Assembly (NCBI GenBank): GCA_943370595.1
Contig: CALRRO020000002.1
Location: 372,001-436,000 of the forward strand
DNA from: Piscinibacter sp943370595
GTDB taxonomy: Bacteria; Pseudomonadota; Gammaproteobacteria; Burkholderiales; Burkholderiaceae_C
Reading direction: 5' to 3'
Length of the DNA: 64,000 nt
How positions within the stretch are numbered: position 1 is the stretch's first letter; each line of letters opens with the position of its first letter. Below the pieces are notes generated by a model that worked only from the letters and a program-made list of their open reading frames with translations, ran no database searches and was not told the DNA's origin. Positions 51,758 through 59,539 of this stretch are shown in pieces. Position numbers and translations under genes: made by a program.

Positions 51758-52423
51758 GTGAGTGAAACCCTGGACGACCTGGCGGTTCTGGCGCCAGCTC
51801 CGGCCGTCGACCGGCGCCGGCTGCGACTGCCCTGGCACCTGCGCCTGCTCGAGGCTGCCACCGCCTATTTGCCGGTGCTGCTGATGGGCGCGCTGGCGCT
51901 GTCGACCTGGTGGCTGGTCAATGTCTCGCCGCCGGCCGACGTGGCGCGCCCGGTGCTACCGCCGCGCCACGAACCCGACTACACGATGGAGCGCTTCACC
52001 GTGCAGCGCTTCGCCGCCGACGGCCGCCTGCGCGTGCAGATCGAAGGCATCGAGATGCGCCACTTTCCGGACACCGACACGCTCGAGATCGAGAGCCCGC
52101 GCATCCGCGCCTTCGCGGCCGACGGCAGCGTGACGGTCGCTTCGGCGCTGCGCGCACTCTCGAATGGTGATGGCACCGAGGTGCAGCTGTTCGGCTCGGC
52201 GCAGGTGGTGCGCGAGGCCGCGCTGCCGAAGGACGTGGTCGAGTTCCGCAGCGAGTTCCTGCACGCCTTCATCGCCACCGAGCGGGTGCGTTCGCACCTG
52301 CCGGTGGTGGTGCGCCGCGGCGGCACCGAGGTGCGTGCCGACGGCATGGAGTACGACAACCTCTCGCGCATCGTCGAGCTCAAGGGCCGGCAGCGCGCGA
52401 GCTTCGCGCCGCGCGGAGGGTGA
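51758..52423 (+). CDS. lptC: Lipopolysaccharide export protein LptC
   Basis: 221 residues. A single N-terminal transmembrane helix (YLPVLLMGALALSTWWLVNV) anchors a periplasmic beta-jellyroll domain containing EPDYTMERFTVQRF and MRHFPDTDTLEIESPRIRAF, the features of LptC. It relays LPS from LptBFG to LptA. It is longer at the N-terminus than the E. coli protein. GTG 51758 is the start. Next to kdsC, but the usual lptA-lptB genes do not follow; an SDR gene starts 4 bases later. Confidence 0.9.
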   Translation: MSETLDDLAVLAPAPAVDRRRLRLPWHLRLLEAATAYLPVLLMGALALSTWWLVNVSPPADVARPVLPPRHEPDYTMERFTVQRFAADGRLRVQIEGIEMRHFPDTDTLEIESPRIRAFAADGSVTVASALRALSNGDGTEVQLFGSAQVVREAALPKDVVEFRSEFLHAFIATERVRSHLPVVVRRGGTEVRADGMEYDNLSRIVELKGRQRASFAPRGG

Positions 52424-52427
52424 ACCG

Positions 52428-53201
52428 ATGAACCAGCCGCCGCTCGTCTTCATCACCGGGGCCTCCAGCGGCATCGGTCAGGCGCTGGCGGCGCGCTTCC
52501 GCGCTGCCGGCTTCCGGCTGGCGCTGGTGGCGCGGCGCGAGGCCGAGGTGCGCGCCTGGGCGACAGCGCAGGGCTGTGCCGACGCCGGCGTCTACGCGGC
52601 CGACGTGCGCGACCTCGCCGCCATCGAGGCCGCCGGCCGCGCCTGCATCGCCGCGCAGGGCGTGCCCGACGTGGTGATCGCCAACGCCGGCATCAGCGTG
52701 GGCATCGACACCGAGGTCTTCGACGACCTCGAGGTGATGCGCGCCACCTACGAGACCAACGTGATCGGCGTGGCCGCCACCTTCCACCCGTTCATGCGGG
52801 CGATGCGTGAGCGTGGCAGCGGCATGCTCGTCGGCATCGCCAGCGTGGCCGGCATCCGCGGTCTGCCCGGCCACGGTGCCTACTGCTCGAGCAAGGCGGC
52901 GGTGATCAGCTACTGCGAGAGCCTGCGCGGCGAGCTGCGCCCGAACGGCGTCAAGGTGGTGACGCTGCTGCCCGGCTACATCGACACGCCGCTGACGCGC
53001 GAGAACCGCTACAGCATGCCGTTCCTCATGAGTGCCGACGACTTTGCCGACCGCGCCTTCCGCGCGATCGCTGCCGGCAGCAGCTACCGCGTCATCCCGT
53101 GGCAAATGGGCGTGGTGGCGAAGCTGCTGCGGCTGCTGCCCAACGGCCTGTTCGACCGTGCGCTGGCCGGCCGGCCGCGCAAGCATCGACAAGGGCAGTA
53201 G
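52428..53201 (+). CDS. Short-chain dehydrogenase/reductase (SDR)
   Basis: 257 residues. Classical SDR with TGASSGIG (NAD(P) site, near residue 10), NAG (IANAGISVG), the catalytic Ser in GIASVAG and YCSSK (Tyr and Lys of the active site). The late PGYIDTPLT motif fits the substrate loop. The substrate is unknown; a role in cell-envelope lipid metabolism is possible because it follows lptC by 4 bases. ATG 52428 is preceded by GGAGGG (52415-52420). It is the last gene of the kdsC-lptC operon. Confidence 0.92.
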   Translation: MNQPPLVFITGASSGIGQALAARFRAAGFRLALVARREAEVRAWATAQGCADAGVYAADVRDLAAIEAAGRACIAAQGVPDVVIANAGISVGIDTEVFDDLEVMRATYETNVIGVAATFHPFMRAMRERGSGMLVGIASVAGIRGLPGHGAYCSSKAAVISYCESLRGELRPNGVKVVTLLPGYIDTPLTRENRYSMPFLMSADDFADRAFRAIAAGSSYRVIPWQMGVVAKLLRLLPNGLFDRALAGRPRKHRQGQ

Positions 53202-53234
53202 CCGCCACTACACTGCCGCGCACCGCATGCAGCG

Positions 53235-53305
53235 GTCGCCAGGGCGCATCACAAGCTGCCTGGCGACAAGGAGGAACTCCCATGACCGACATTCGCACCG
53301 CCTGA
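53235..53305 (+). promoter_or_regulatory. Hairpin next to a perfect Shine-Dalgarno (leader element)
   Basis: A perfect 9-base-pair inverted repeat, GTCGCCAGG at 53235-53243 and CCTGGCGAC at 53259-53267, is followed with no gap by AAGGAGG at 53268-53274, 7 bases before an ATG. The element precedes the seven-codon ORF and the DUF5916-like gene. It could be a regulatory leader where hairpin and ribosome binding compete. Function inferred. Confidence 0.45.
53282..53305 (+). CDS. Seven-codon ORF, possible leader peptide (MTDIRTA)
   Basis: ATG at 53282 is preceded by AAGGAGG at 7-base spacing, the strongest ribosome site in the window, yet the frame ends after seven codons with TGA. The peptide MTDIRTA has no run of one amino acid typical of attenuators. 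The DUF5916-like gene begins 131 bases further downstream. Either a leader peptide that controls that gene or the remains of a lost gene. No support beyond the ribosome site and the nearby hairpin. Confidence 0.35.
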   Translation: MTDIRTA

Positions 53306-53436
53306 GAGGCACCCGCCGGGCCGCGTCGCTCCGACCGCCCCGGCACCCCGGCCGCAGCGCCTGCGCGCGGCCCCTCGAAACACCACATGGCCACCGGCCA
53401 CGAACCGGCGCGCCATGTCGTCCGCGAAAGTTCGAC

Positions 53437-55731
53437 ATGAGAGACAGCTTCGCCCGCTGCCCGACGGGCCGGCGATGGATGCAGATCCTTGCCCCGGCCA
53501 TCATCCTGGCCATGGTTGCGGCCACCAGCGCTGCCGATGCACAACCGCGCGCCTACCGCCCCGCCGCCGACAGCGCGCCGCTGCGCATCGACGGCCGCCT
53601 CGACGAAGCGGCCTGGCAGGCCGCGCCGGTACACGACGACTTCGTGCAGTACCTCCCGCGTGACCGCCAGCCGGGACCCGAGGGCTACCGCACGACGATG
53701 CAGATCGTGATCGAGGAGCATGCCCTGGTGGTCGGCATCCGTGCCTTCGACCCGCGGCCCGAAGAGATCCGCGCGCCGCTGATGCGCCGCGACAAGGTCA
53801 CGCGCGACCAGGACTTCGTCTCGGTGGTCATCGACCCGGTCGGCACTCGCCGCTCGGCGCAGTTCGTGCGCATCAACGCCGCCGGCGTGGTCGCCGACGG
53901 CATGTTCATCGCCGCCACCGACACCGAGGACTTCGCGCCCGACTTCGAGGTCGAGGCCGCGGTGCAGCGCCTGGCCGACGGCTACAGCGTCGAGCTGCGC
54001 CTGCCGCTGATGACGCTGCGCTACCCCTACGAGGGCGGCGCGCCGTGGCGCATCATGGCCACGCGCAGCATCCCGCGCGAGTCGAGCACGCTGCTGCTGT
54101 CTGCGCCGCTGACCAAGGACGCGCTGAACTTCATCGCCGAACTGCAGCCGATCGCCGGGCTGGACGACATCGCCGAGCGGGTGCGCTCGCACGCACTGCT
54201 GTCGGTGCGCCCCGAGCTGACGCTGCGCTCGACACGGCGCAGCGACGGCGCGACCACGCAGCGCGAATCGCGCGGTGCGCTGGGCGCAGAGATCAAGTGG
54301 CGCCCGCGCGCCGACTGGGTCTTCGACGCGACGCTGAACCCCGACTTCTCGCAGGTCGACCTCGACGTGCCGCAGCTCGCCGGCAACACACGCTTCGCGC
54401 TGAGCGTGCCGGAGAAGCGACCGTTCTTTCTCGAGAGCACCGACGTCATCGACCTGCCGCTGGCGGCGTTCTACTCGCGCTCGGTGACCGACCCCGGCTG
54501 GGGCCTGCGCAGCACTTGGCGCGGCACCGGCGCCGATGCGACGGCGCTGTCCCTGCGCGACGATGGCGGTGGCCTGCGCCTGCGCCCCGGCCCCTACGCC
54601 ACCGACGTGCAGCCGCAGGACCGGCGCTCGCAGGCGACGCTGCTGCGCGGCCGCTGGCACGGCGAGGGTGTCACTGCCGGTGCGCTGCTGTCGCAGCGCG
54701 ACGAGAGCAACGGCGGCGCGCGCAACCGGGTGGCCGGCGTCGACATGGTCTGGCGCCCGAGCGACGAGCAGCAATGGCGCGCCCGCGCGATGGGCTCACG
54801 CAGCCGCGACGGCGAGACGGCGCCCGCCGAAAGCGGCCACCACCTCAACGCCGCCTGGTGGATGCGCGTGCCGGGCTGGAACCTCACCGCCGAGGCCACC
54901 GAGGTCAGCCCGCGCTTCCGCAACGACAACGGCTTCGTCGAGCAGGCCGGCGTGCGCATCCTGCAAAGCGAGCTGATCCGCCGTTGGGGCGAAGTGGCCG
55001 TGCCCGGGCCGCTGGCCTTCGATGCCCACGAGTTCGAGACCTACCTGTGGATGCAGCACAAGCAGACGCTGGCCGATCGCGACGTGCCCGGCGGGCAGAC
55101 CATCGCGCGTTCCGTGCATGCCGGCATCTGGCTGGCCGCGGCACGCAACTCCGAGGCCTGGGTGCATGCGCAGTTCGACACCGAACGCGCGCGCAGCGAC
55201 ACGCCGCTGCGCTCGGTGCCGGCCGTCGCGGCGAGCTACAGCGTCAACCCGGCGCCCTGGCTGACCAAGCTGCACGTCGAGACCACGCTCGGCCGGCGGC
55301 TGGACGTCGAGGCCGACCGGCTCGGCCGCGGCAGCGAGTGGTTGATCGAACTCAACCTGCGCGCACCGCTCGGCTCGGTCTGGCTGGAGAGCGAGCAGCG
55401 CCTGGAGCAGAACCGCATTGCCGCGCCGGATGGCCGCCGTGCGCTGACCGACACCGCGCTGCAGTGGCTCGGCGTCCTGCACTTCGATGCGCGTGACTCG
55501 CTGCGTGCCGTCTGGCAGGGCACGCACTTCCAGCGCCCGGGCACCGGAGAGTCGGTGGCCGCGGCCGACGTGCGCGGGCAGACCACCTCACTGGTGTTCC
55601 TGCGCCGCTTCGGCCTCGGCCGCAGCCTCAGCGCGGGCCTCAGCCGGCAGACCCAGCGCCCGGCGCCTGGCCTGGCGCGCAGCGTCGAGACCGAACTGTT
55701 CGCCAAGGCCTCGTTCGAGTTCGGCCCCTGA
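53437..55731 (+). CDS. DUF5916-like outer-membrane-associated protein with CBM9-like domain
   Basis: 764 residues. N-terminal signal segment (LAPAIILAMVAATSAADA). Residues ~45-230 resemble a carbohydrate-binding/DOMON-type domain (APLRIDGRLDEAAWQAAPVH, DDFVQYLPRD, VIDPVGTRRSAQFVRINAAG). The large C-terminal part is beta-rich with repeated aromatic-alternating strands (WVFDATLNPDFSQVDLDVPQL, PEKRPFFLESTDVI), typical of DUF5916 proteins thought to form an outer-membrane barrel. Role unknown. ATG 53437 was chosen; it has only a weak ribosome site. The leader element upstream may regulate it. Confidence 0.8.
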   Translation: MRDSFARCPTGRRWMQILAPAIILAMVAATSAADAQPRAYRPAADSAPLRIDGRLDEAAWQAAPVHDDFVQYLPRDRQPGPEGYRTTMQIVIEEHALVVGIRAFDPRPEEIRAPLMRRDKVTRDQDFVSVVIDPVGTRRSAQFVRINAAGVVADGMFIAATDTEDFAPDFEVEAAVQRLADGYSVELRLPLMTLRYPYEGGAPWRIMATRSIPRESSTLLLSAPLTKDALNFIAELQPIAGLDDIAERVRSHALLSVRPELTLRSTRRSDGATTQRESRGALGAEIKWRPRADWVFDATLNPDFSQVDLDVPQLAGNTRFALSVPEKRPFFLESTDVIDLPLAAFYSRSVTDPGWGLRSTWRGTGADATALSLRDDGGGLRLRPGPYATDVQPQDRRSQATLLRGRWHGEGVTAGALLSQRDESNGGARNRVAGVDMVWRPSDEQQWRARAMGSRSRDGETAPAESGHHLNAAWWMRVPGWNLTAEATEVSPRFRNDNGFVEQAGVRILQSELIRRWGEVAVPGPLAFDAHEFETYLWMQHKQTLADRDVPGGQTIARSVHAGIWLAAARNSEAWVHAQFDTERARSDTPLRSVPAVAASYSVNPAPWLTKLHVETTLGRRLDVEADRLGRGSEWLIELNLRAPLGSVWLESEQRLEQNRIAAPDGRRALTDTALQWLGVLHFDARDSLRAVWQGTHFQRPGTGESVAAADVRGQTTSLVFLRRFGLGRSLSAGLSRQTQRPAPGLARSVETELFAKASFEFGP

Positions 55732-55764
55732 CGCGCGCCGCGTTGACACGGAACCGCCAAAGAA

Positions 55765-55803
55765 GCGGGCAAAGAAAGCGTGAAAAGAAAGCGCGCAAAG
55801 AAA
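55765..55803 (+). repeat. 13-base tandem repeat, three imperfect copies
   Basis: Units GCGGGCAAAGAAA, GCGTGAAAAGAAA and GCGCGCAAAGAAA follow each other exactly. They lie in the purine-rich tract just after the DUF5916-like gene and merge into the terminator of the glycine-rich RRM gene. Strand as read here; on the other strand the repeat is a pyrimidine tract. Confidence 0.7.
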
Positions 55804-55830
55804 AAGGCGGCGTGCCTTCGCACCCGCCTT
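55791..55830 (-). terminator. Intrinsic terminator of the RRM protein gene
   Basis: Read on the minus strand, a stem of 11 base pairs with one bulge (AAGGCGGGTGC and GCACGCCGCCTT) with a GAAG loop is followed by a long T-rich tail (TTTCTTTGCG). It lies about 20 bases downstream of the RRM gene stop. Confidence 0.75.
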
Positions 55831-55851
55831 CTTCAACAGAGCCCGGAGGAC

Positions 55852-56361
55852 TCAGTAGCCGCCGCGGCTGCCGCCGCCACCGCCGTAGCTGCCGCCACCA
55901 CCGGAGCGGCCACCGCCGCCACCGCCGTAGCCGCCACCACCGCCGGAGCGACCACCGCCGCCACCGCCGTAGCCGCCGCCACCGCCGGAGCGGCCACCGC
56001 CGCCACCACCGTAGCCGCCGCCACCGCCCGCGCCGCCGCCGTAGCCGCCGCCACCACCACCGCCATAACCGCCGCCGCCGGAGCGGCCGCCGCCGAAGCC
56101 ACCCGGACGCTCTTCGCGCGGGCGGGCCTCGTTGACCACCAGGGCACGACCCTGGAGCGGCTGGCCGTTCATGCCGTTGATGGCCGACTGCGCTTCCGCA
56201 TCCGAACCCATCTCGACGAAGCCGAAGCCCTTCGAGCGGCCGGTGTCGCGGTCCATCATGACCTTCGCCGACGTCACCGTACCGAATTGCGAGAACGACT
56301 GTTGAAGGTCTTCGTCGCGGATCGAGTACGCGAGGTTACCGACGTAGAGTTTGTTGCCCAT
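55852..56361 (-). CDS. Glycine-rich RNA-binding protein (RRM)
   Basis: 169 residues. An RRM domain at residues 3-80 has RNP2 (KLYVGNL, 4-10) and RNP1 (KGFGFVEM, 44-51). A glycine-rich tail (residues 86-169) follows, with repeated GRSGGGGGYGGGGG units. Such proteins bind RNA and often accumulate in the cold. ATG 56361 is preceded by AAAGGGG, a good ribosome site; an ATG at 56424 would add 21 unlike residues. The gene is divergent from marC across 214 bases, and ends in an intrinsic terminator. The 5' leader is probably long (about 85 bases if a TATATT near 56457 is the -10). Confidence 0.93.
   Translation of the reverse strand: MGNKLYVGNLAYSIRDEDLQQSFSQFGTVTSAKVMMDRDTGRSKGFGFVEMGSDAEAQSAINGMNGQPLQGRALVVNEARPREERPGGFGGGRSGGGGYGGGGGGGYGGGAGGGGGYGGGGGGRSGGGGGYGGGGGGRSGGGGGYGGGGGGRSGGGGSYGGGGGSRGGY
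55870..56088 (-). repeat. 42-base tandem repeats encoding the glycine-rich tail
   Basis: In the last part of the RRM gene, arginine residues recur every 14 codons (residues 124, 138 and 152), each unit reading R-S-G5-Y-G6 with small changes. The corresponding 42-base DNA units are nearly identical, so the tail length can change by recombination or slippage. The upstream part (residues 92-122) is more irregular. Confidence 0.7.
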
Positions 56362-56575
56362 GGGTGAGCCCCTTTCCATTTCCTGCAGACCATGTGGAGC
56401 TTCTACCCATCGTGAACCATTCAAGCGAAGGCGCCGCGTCCATACACAGACTGGCGAATATAAGTGAACTGCGCAAAAGTGCGCACCGAGTCAAGCACGA
56501 AAGTGTTGTTTTCGGGATCAAGCTGTCGGCGCCCTGTCGCGAGGCGCCAGGCCGCGCCCAGCCTAGGATGTGGAC

Positions 56576-57214
56576 ATGGACCTCTTCAAGCCGCTGATCG
56601 CCTTGCTGGCCATCGTCAATCCGATCGGGGTTATCCCTTTCTTCATCCATTTCACCCAGGGTTTCACCCGCGAACAACGCCGGCGCACCATCCGGGTGTC
56701 CGCGTTCAGTGCGTTCTGCGTCATCGCGGTGAGTGCCCTGGCCGGGATCAAGATCATCGAGTTCTTCGGCATCTCGCTGGCCTCGTTCCAGGTCGGCGGC
56801 GGCATGCTGCTGCTGATCTCCTCGCTGCAGATGCTCAACGCCCAGCCGGCCGAGGGCCGCAAGGAGGACGTGAGCGCGGGCGACACCAAGGTCGATGCCG
56901 GCGACAGCATCGCCATCGTGCCGCTGACCATTCCGCTGCTGACCGGCCCGGCAACCATCTCCACCATGGTCATCTACGCCGACAAGACGCGGCACTGGTG
57001 GCAGCTGGCGGTGCTGGTCGGCTACGGCGTGGTGATCGCGCTGTCGGTGTGGGTCGCGTTCAGCCTGTCGGGGCGCATCGCGAAGGTGCTGGGCCAGACC
57101 GGCATCAACGTGATGACGCGGCTGATGGGGCTGATCCTCGCCGCGCTGGCCGTCGAGGTGATGAGCGACGGCCTGGTCAAGCTGTTCCCGGCACTCGTCG
57201 GCAGCGTGCGCTGA
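56576..57214 (+). CDS. MarC-family membrane protein
   Basis: 212 residues with six hydrophobic segments, including the N-terminal LIALLAIVNPIGVIPFFI, SVSALAGIKIIEFFG-like second helix, FQVGGGMLLLISSLQML and LTIPLLTGPATISTMV. The NPIG and LTGPA motifs are characteristic of the MarC family of integral membrane proteins, whose function is not established (the name came from an incorrect link to multiple antibiotic resistance). ATG 56576 was chosen; GTG 56570 in the same frame is an alternative. The carboxymuconolactone decarboxylase-like gene follows 22 bases later. Confidence 0.92.
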   Translation: MDLFKPLIALLAIVNPIGVIPFFIHFTQGFTREQRRRTIRVSAFSAFCVIAVSALAGIKIIEFFGISLASFQVGGGMLLLISSLQMLNAQPAEGRKEDVSAGDTKVDAGDSIAIVPLTIPLLTGPATISTMVIYADKTRHWWQLAVLVGYGVVIALSVWVAFSLSGRIAKVLGQTGINVMTRLMGLILAALAVEVMSDGLVKLFPALVGSVR

Positions 57215-57236
57215 ACGAACCCGGAGCAACCCGACC

Positions 57237-57803
57237 ATGATCGACCGACTGCCCCCCTTGCCCCTGGACCAGCTCGACGACGCCCAGCGCGCCGCCGCCG
57301 AAGAGCTCATCGCCGGCCCGCGCAAGGCGGTGAAGGGGCCGTTCATCCCGCTGCTGCGCAGCCCCGCGCTGGTGCAGCGGGTCGGCAAGCTCGGCGAGTA
57401 CCTGCGCTTCGACAGCGTGCTGCCGGCGCGGGTCAACGAGTTCGCCACGCTGATCGTCTCGCGCGCCTGGACGCAGCAGTTCGAGTGGGCGGTGCACGCG
57501 GCGGCCGCAGCCAAGGCCGGCACCAGCGCGGCCAGCATCGCCGCGCTTCGCGAAGGCCGGCGCCCTGACGACATGGACGCCGACGAGGCGCTGACCCACG
57601 ACTTCTGCACCGAGCTGCTCGCCCACCACGGCGTCAGCGACACCACCTACCAGCGCGCCGTGGCGCGTTTCGGCGAGCGCGGCGTGGTCGAGCTCAGTAC
57701 CCTGGTCGGCTATTTCGTGATGGTTTCCATGGTTCTCAACGTCGCGCACACGCCGGCCGAACCGGGTGCGGCGATCGAGCCACTGCCGCCCTTGCCGCGC
57801 TGA
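57237..57803 (+). CDS. Carboxymuconolactone decarboxylase (AhpD-like) family protein
   Basis: 188 residues, helical AhpD-like fold with VNEFATLIVSRAWTQQFEWAVH and TLVGYFVMVSMVLNVA. The catalytic CxxC pair of true AhpD peroxidase reductases is absent, so it is of the decarboxylase-like group without disulfide chemistry; the substrate is unknown. It lies 22 bases after marC and 40 bases before the GMC oxidoreductase gene, so it may be in one operon with them or with the promoter at 57792. Confidence 0.88.
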   Translation: MIDRLPPLPLDQLDDAQRAAAEELIAGPRKAVKGPFIPLLRSPALVQRVGKLGEYLRFDSVLPARVNEFATLIVSRAWTQQFEWAVHAAAAAKAGTSAASIAALREGRRPDDMDADEALTHDFCTELLAHHGVSDTTYQRAVARFGERGVVELSTLVGYFVMVSMVLNVAHTPAEPGAAIEPLPPLPR

Positions 57804-57819
57804 GCCGCTCTCCTATCAT
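57792..57819 (+). promoter_or_regulatory. Candidate promoter of the GMC oxidoreductase gene
   Basis: TTGCCG (57792-57797), 16-base spacer, TATCAT (57814-57819; 5 of 6). It overlaps the end of the preceding gene, 24 bases before the ATG at 57844, leaving a short leader with an AGGGCAGGG ribosome site. Confidence 0.4.
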
Positions 57820-57843
57820 CGCGCCCATCACACAAGGGCAGGG

Positions 57844-59523
57844 ATGAGCGACAACCGCTACGACTACATCGTCTGTGGCGCCGGCACGGCTGGCTGCCTG
57901 CTGGCCAACCGGCTCAGCGCCGACAAGAGCAAGCGTGTGCTGCTCGTCGAGGCCGGCGGCAACGACGACTACGTCTGGGTGCACATCCCCGTTGGCTATC
58001 TCTACTGCATCGGCAACCCGCGCACCGACTGGCTCTACGCCACCGAACCGGACCCTGGCCTGAATGGCCGTTCGCTGCGCTACCCGCGCGGCAAGGTGCT
58101 GGGCGGTTGTTCGAGCATCAACGGCATGATCTACATGCGCGGCCAGGCGCGCGACTACGACCACTGGGGTGCGCTCGGCAACGACGGCTGGAGCTGGTCC
58201 GAGTGCCTGCCGCACTTCCTGAAGCACGAGGACTTCCACAAGGGCGCCGACGCCTTCCACGCCGCGCCGGGCTTCGACCCGACCGGCGAGCGCCCCGGTG
58301 GCGAATGGCGGGTCGAGAGGCAGCGCCTGCGCTGGGAGATCCTCGATGCCTTCGCGCAGGCGGCGCAGCAGGCCGGTATCCCGGCCAGCGAGGATTTCAA
58401 CCGCGGCGACAACGAAGGCGTGGGCTACTTCGAGGTGAACCAGCGCGCCGGCGTGCGCTGGAATGCGACCAAGGCCTTCCTGCGCCCGGTGCAGGAGCGC
58501 GACAACCTGCAGGTCTGGACCGGGGCGCAGATCTCGCGCCTGCTGCTCGCGCATCGCGACGGCGAGGGTTCTTGGGATGGCTCGCGCCGCGCGGTCGGCA
58601 TCGAGGTGCTGCCGCATGGCGGCGGCGCGCCGGTGCAGGCCCGTCTGGCCGATGGCGGCGAAGTGATCCTCGCCACAGGTGCGATCGGCACGCCGCAGAT
58701 CCTTCAGCTCTCGGGCATCGGCCCGGCCGGCCTGCTGCAGCGGCACGGCATCCCGGTCGAGCATCCGCTCGAAGGCGTCGGTGCCAACCTGCAGGACCAC
58801 CTGCAGATCCGCGCCGTCTTCCAGGTCGACGGTGTGCCGACGCTGAACGTGCTGGCCAACTCCTGGTGGGGCAAGGCGCGCATCGGCCTCGAGTACCTGT
58901 TCAAGCGCAGCGGGCCGATGAGCATGGCGCCGTCGCAGCTCGGCGCGTTCACCAAGAGCGATCCGTCACGGCCGCATGCCAACCTGCAGTACCACGTGCA
59001 GCCGCTGTCGCTCGATGCCTTCGGCCAGCCGCTGCACCGCTTCCCGGCCTTCACCGCCAGCGTGTGCAACCTGAACCCGGCCAGCCGCGGCACGGTGCAG
59101 ATCCGCACGCCGCGCGCCACCGACGCGCCTGCCATCGCGCCCAACTACCTGTCGACCGACGAGGACCGGCGCATCGCCGCCGAGTCGCTGCGGCTGACGC
59201 GGCGCATCGCCGCGCAGCCGGCACTTGGGAAGTACCGGCCGCGCGAGTACAAGCCCGGCGTGCAGTTCCAGAGCGACGAGGAACTGGCGCGCCTGGCCGG
59301 CGACATCGGCACGACGATCTTCCACCCCGTCGGTACCGCGAAGATGGGCCCGGCCAGCGACCCGGCCGCGGTGGTCGACGCGCGCTTGCGCGTGCACGGC
59401 GTGGCCGGCCTGCGCGTGGCCGATGCCAGCGTGATGCCGACCATCACCAGCGGCAACACCAACTCGCCGACGCTGATGATCGCCGAGCGGGCCGCGCAGT
59501 GGATCGTGCAGGACCGCGGCTGA
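57844..59523 (+). CDS. GMC-family FAD oxidoreductase (choline dehydrogenase-like)
   Basis: 559 residues. FAD-binding start CGAGTAGCLLANRL; GMC signature 1 GKVLGGCSSINGMIYMRG; signature 2 ATGAIGTPQILQLSGIGP; catalytic His in IFHPVGTAKMG; C-terminal VMPTITSGNTNSPTLMIAER. Members oxidise alcohols such as choline, polyethylene glycol or alcohols of sugar or lipid type; the substrate is not decidable. ATG 57844 has a fair ribosome site. It follows the decarboxylase-like gene and precedes the GGDEF/EAL gene by 16 bases. Confidence 0.94.
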   Translation: MSDNRYDYIVCGAGTAGCLLANRLSADKSKRVLLVEAGGNDDYVWVHIPVGYLYCIGNPRTDWLYATEPDPGLNGRSLRYPRGKVLGGCSSINGMIYMRGQARDYDHWGALGNDGWSWSECLPHFLKHEDFHKGADAFHAAPGFDPTGERPGGEWRVERQRLRWEILDAFAQAAQQAGIPASEDFNRGDNEGVGYFEVNQRAGVRWNATKAFLRPVQERDNLQVWTGAQISRLLLAHRDGEGSWDGSRRAVGIEVLPHGGGAPVQARLADGGEVILATGAIGTPQILQLSGIGPAGLLQRHGIPVEHPLEGVGANLQDHLQIRAVFQVDGVPTLNVLANSWWGKARIGLEYLFKRSGPMSMAPSQLGAFTKSDPSRPHANLQYHVQPLSLDAFGQPLHRFPAFTASVCNLNPASRGTVQIRTPRATDAPAIAPNYLSTDEDRRIAAESLRLTRRIAAQPALGKYRPREYKPGVQFQSDEELARLAGDIGTTIFHPVGTAKMGPASDPAAVVDARLRVHGVAGLRVADASVMPTITSGNTNSPTLMIAERAAQWIVQDRG

Positions 59524-59539
59524 TGCCCGGGATCACGCC

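Noticed and set aside
48915..51761. 948-codon plus-strand frame opposite the antiporter gene
   Set aside because: Antisense shadow; the antiporter has clear transmembrane and RCK domains.
55870..56088. Repeats resembling a CRISPR array
   Set aside because: Units are contiguous without unique spacers and encode the RRM protein's glycine-rich tail.
55780..56367. 195-codon plus-strand frame over the glycine-rich RRM gene
   Set aside because: It is the complement of the glycine-codon repeats, giving Ala/Thr runs; the RRM frame carries RNP1 and RNP2.
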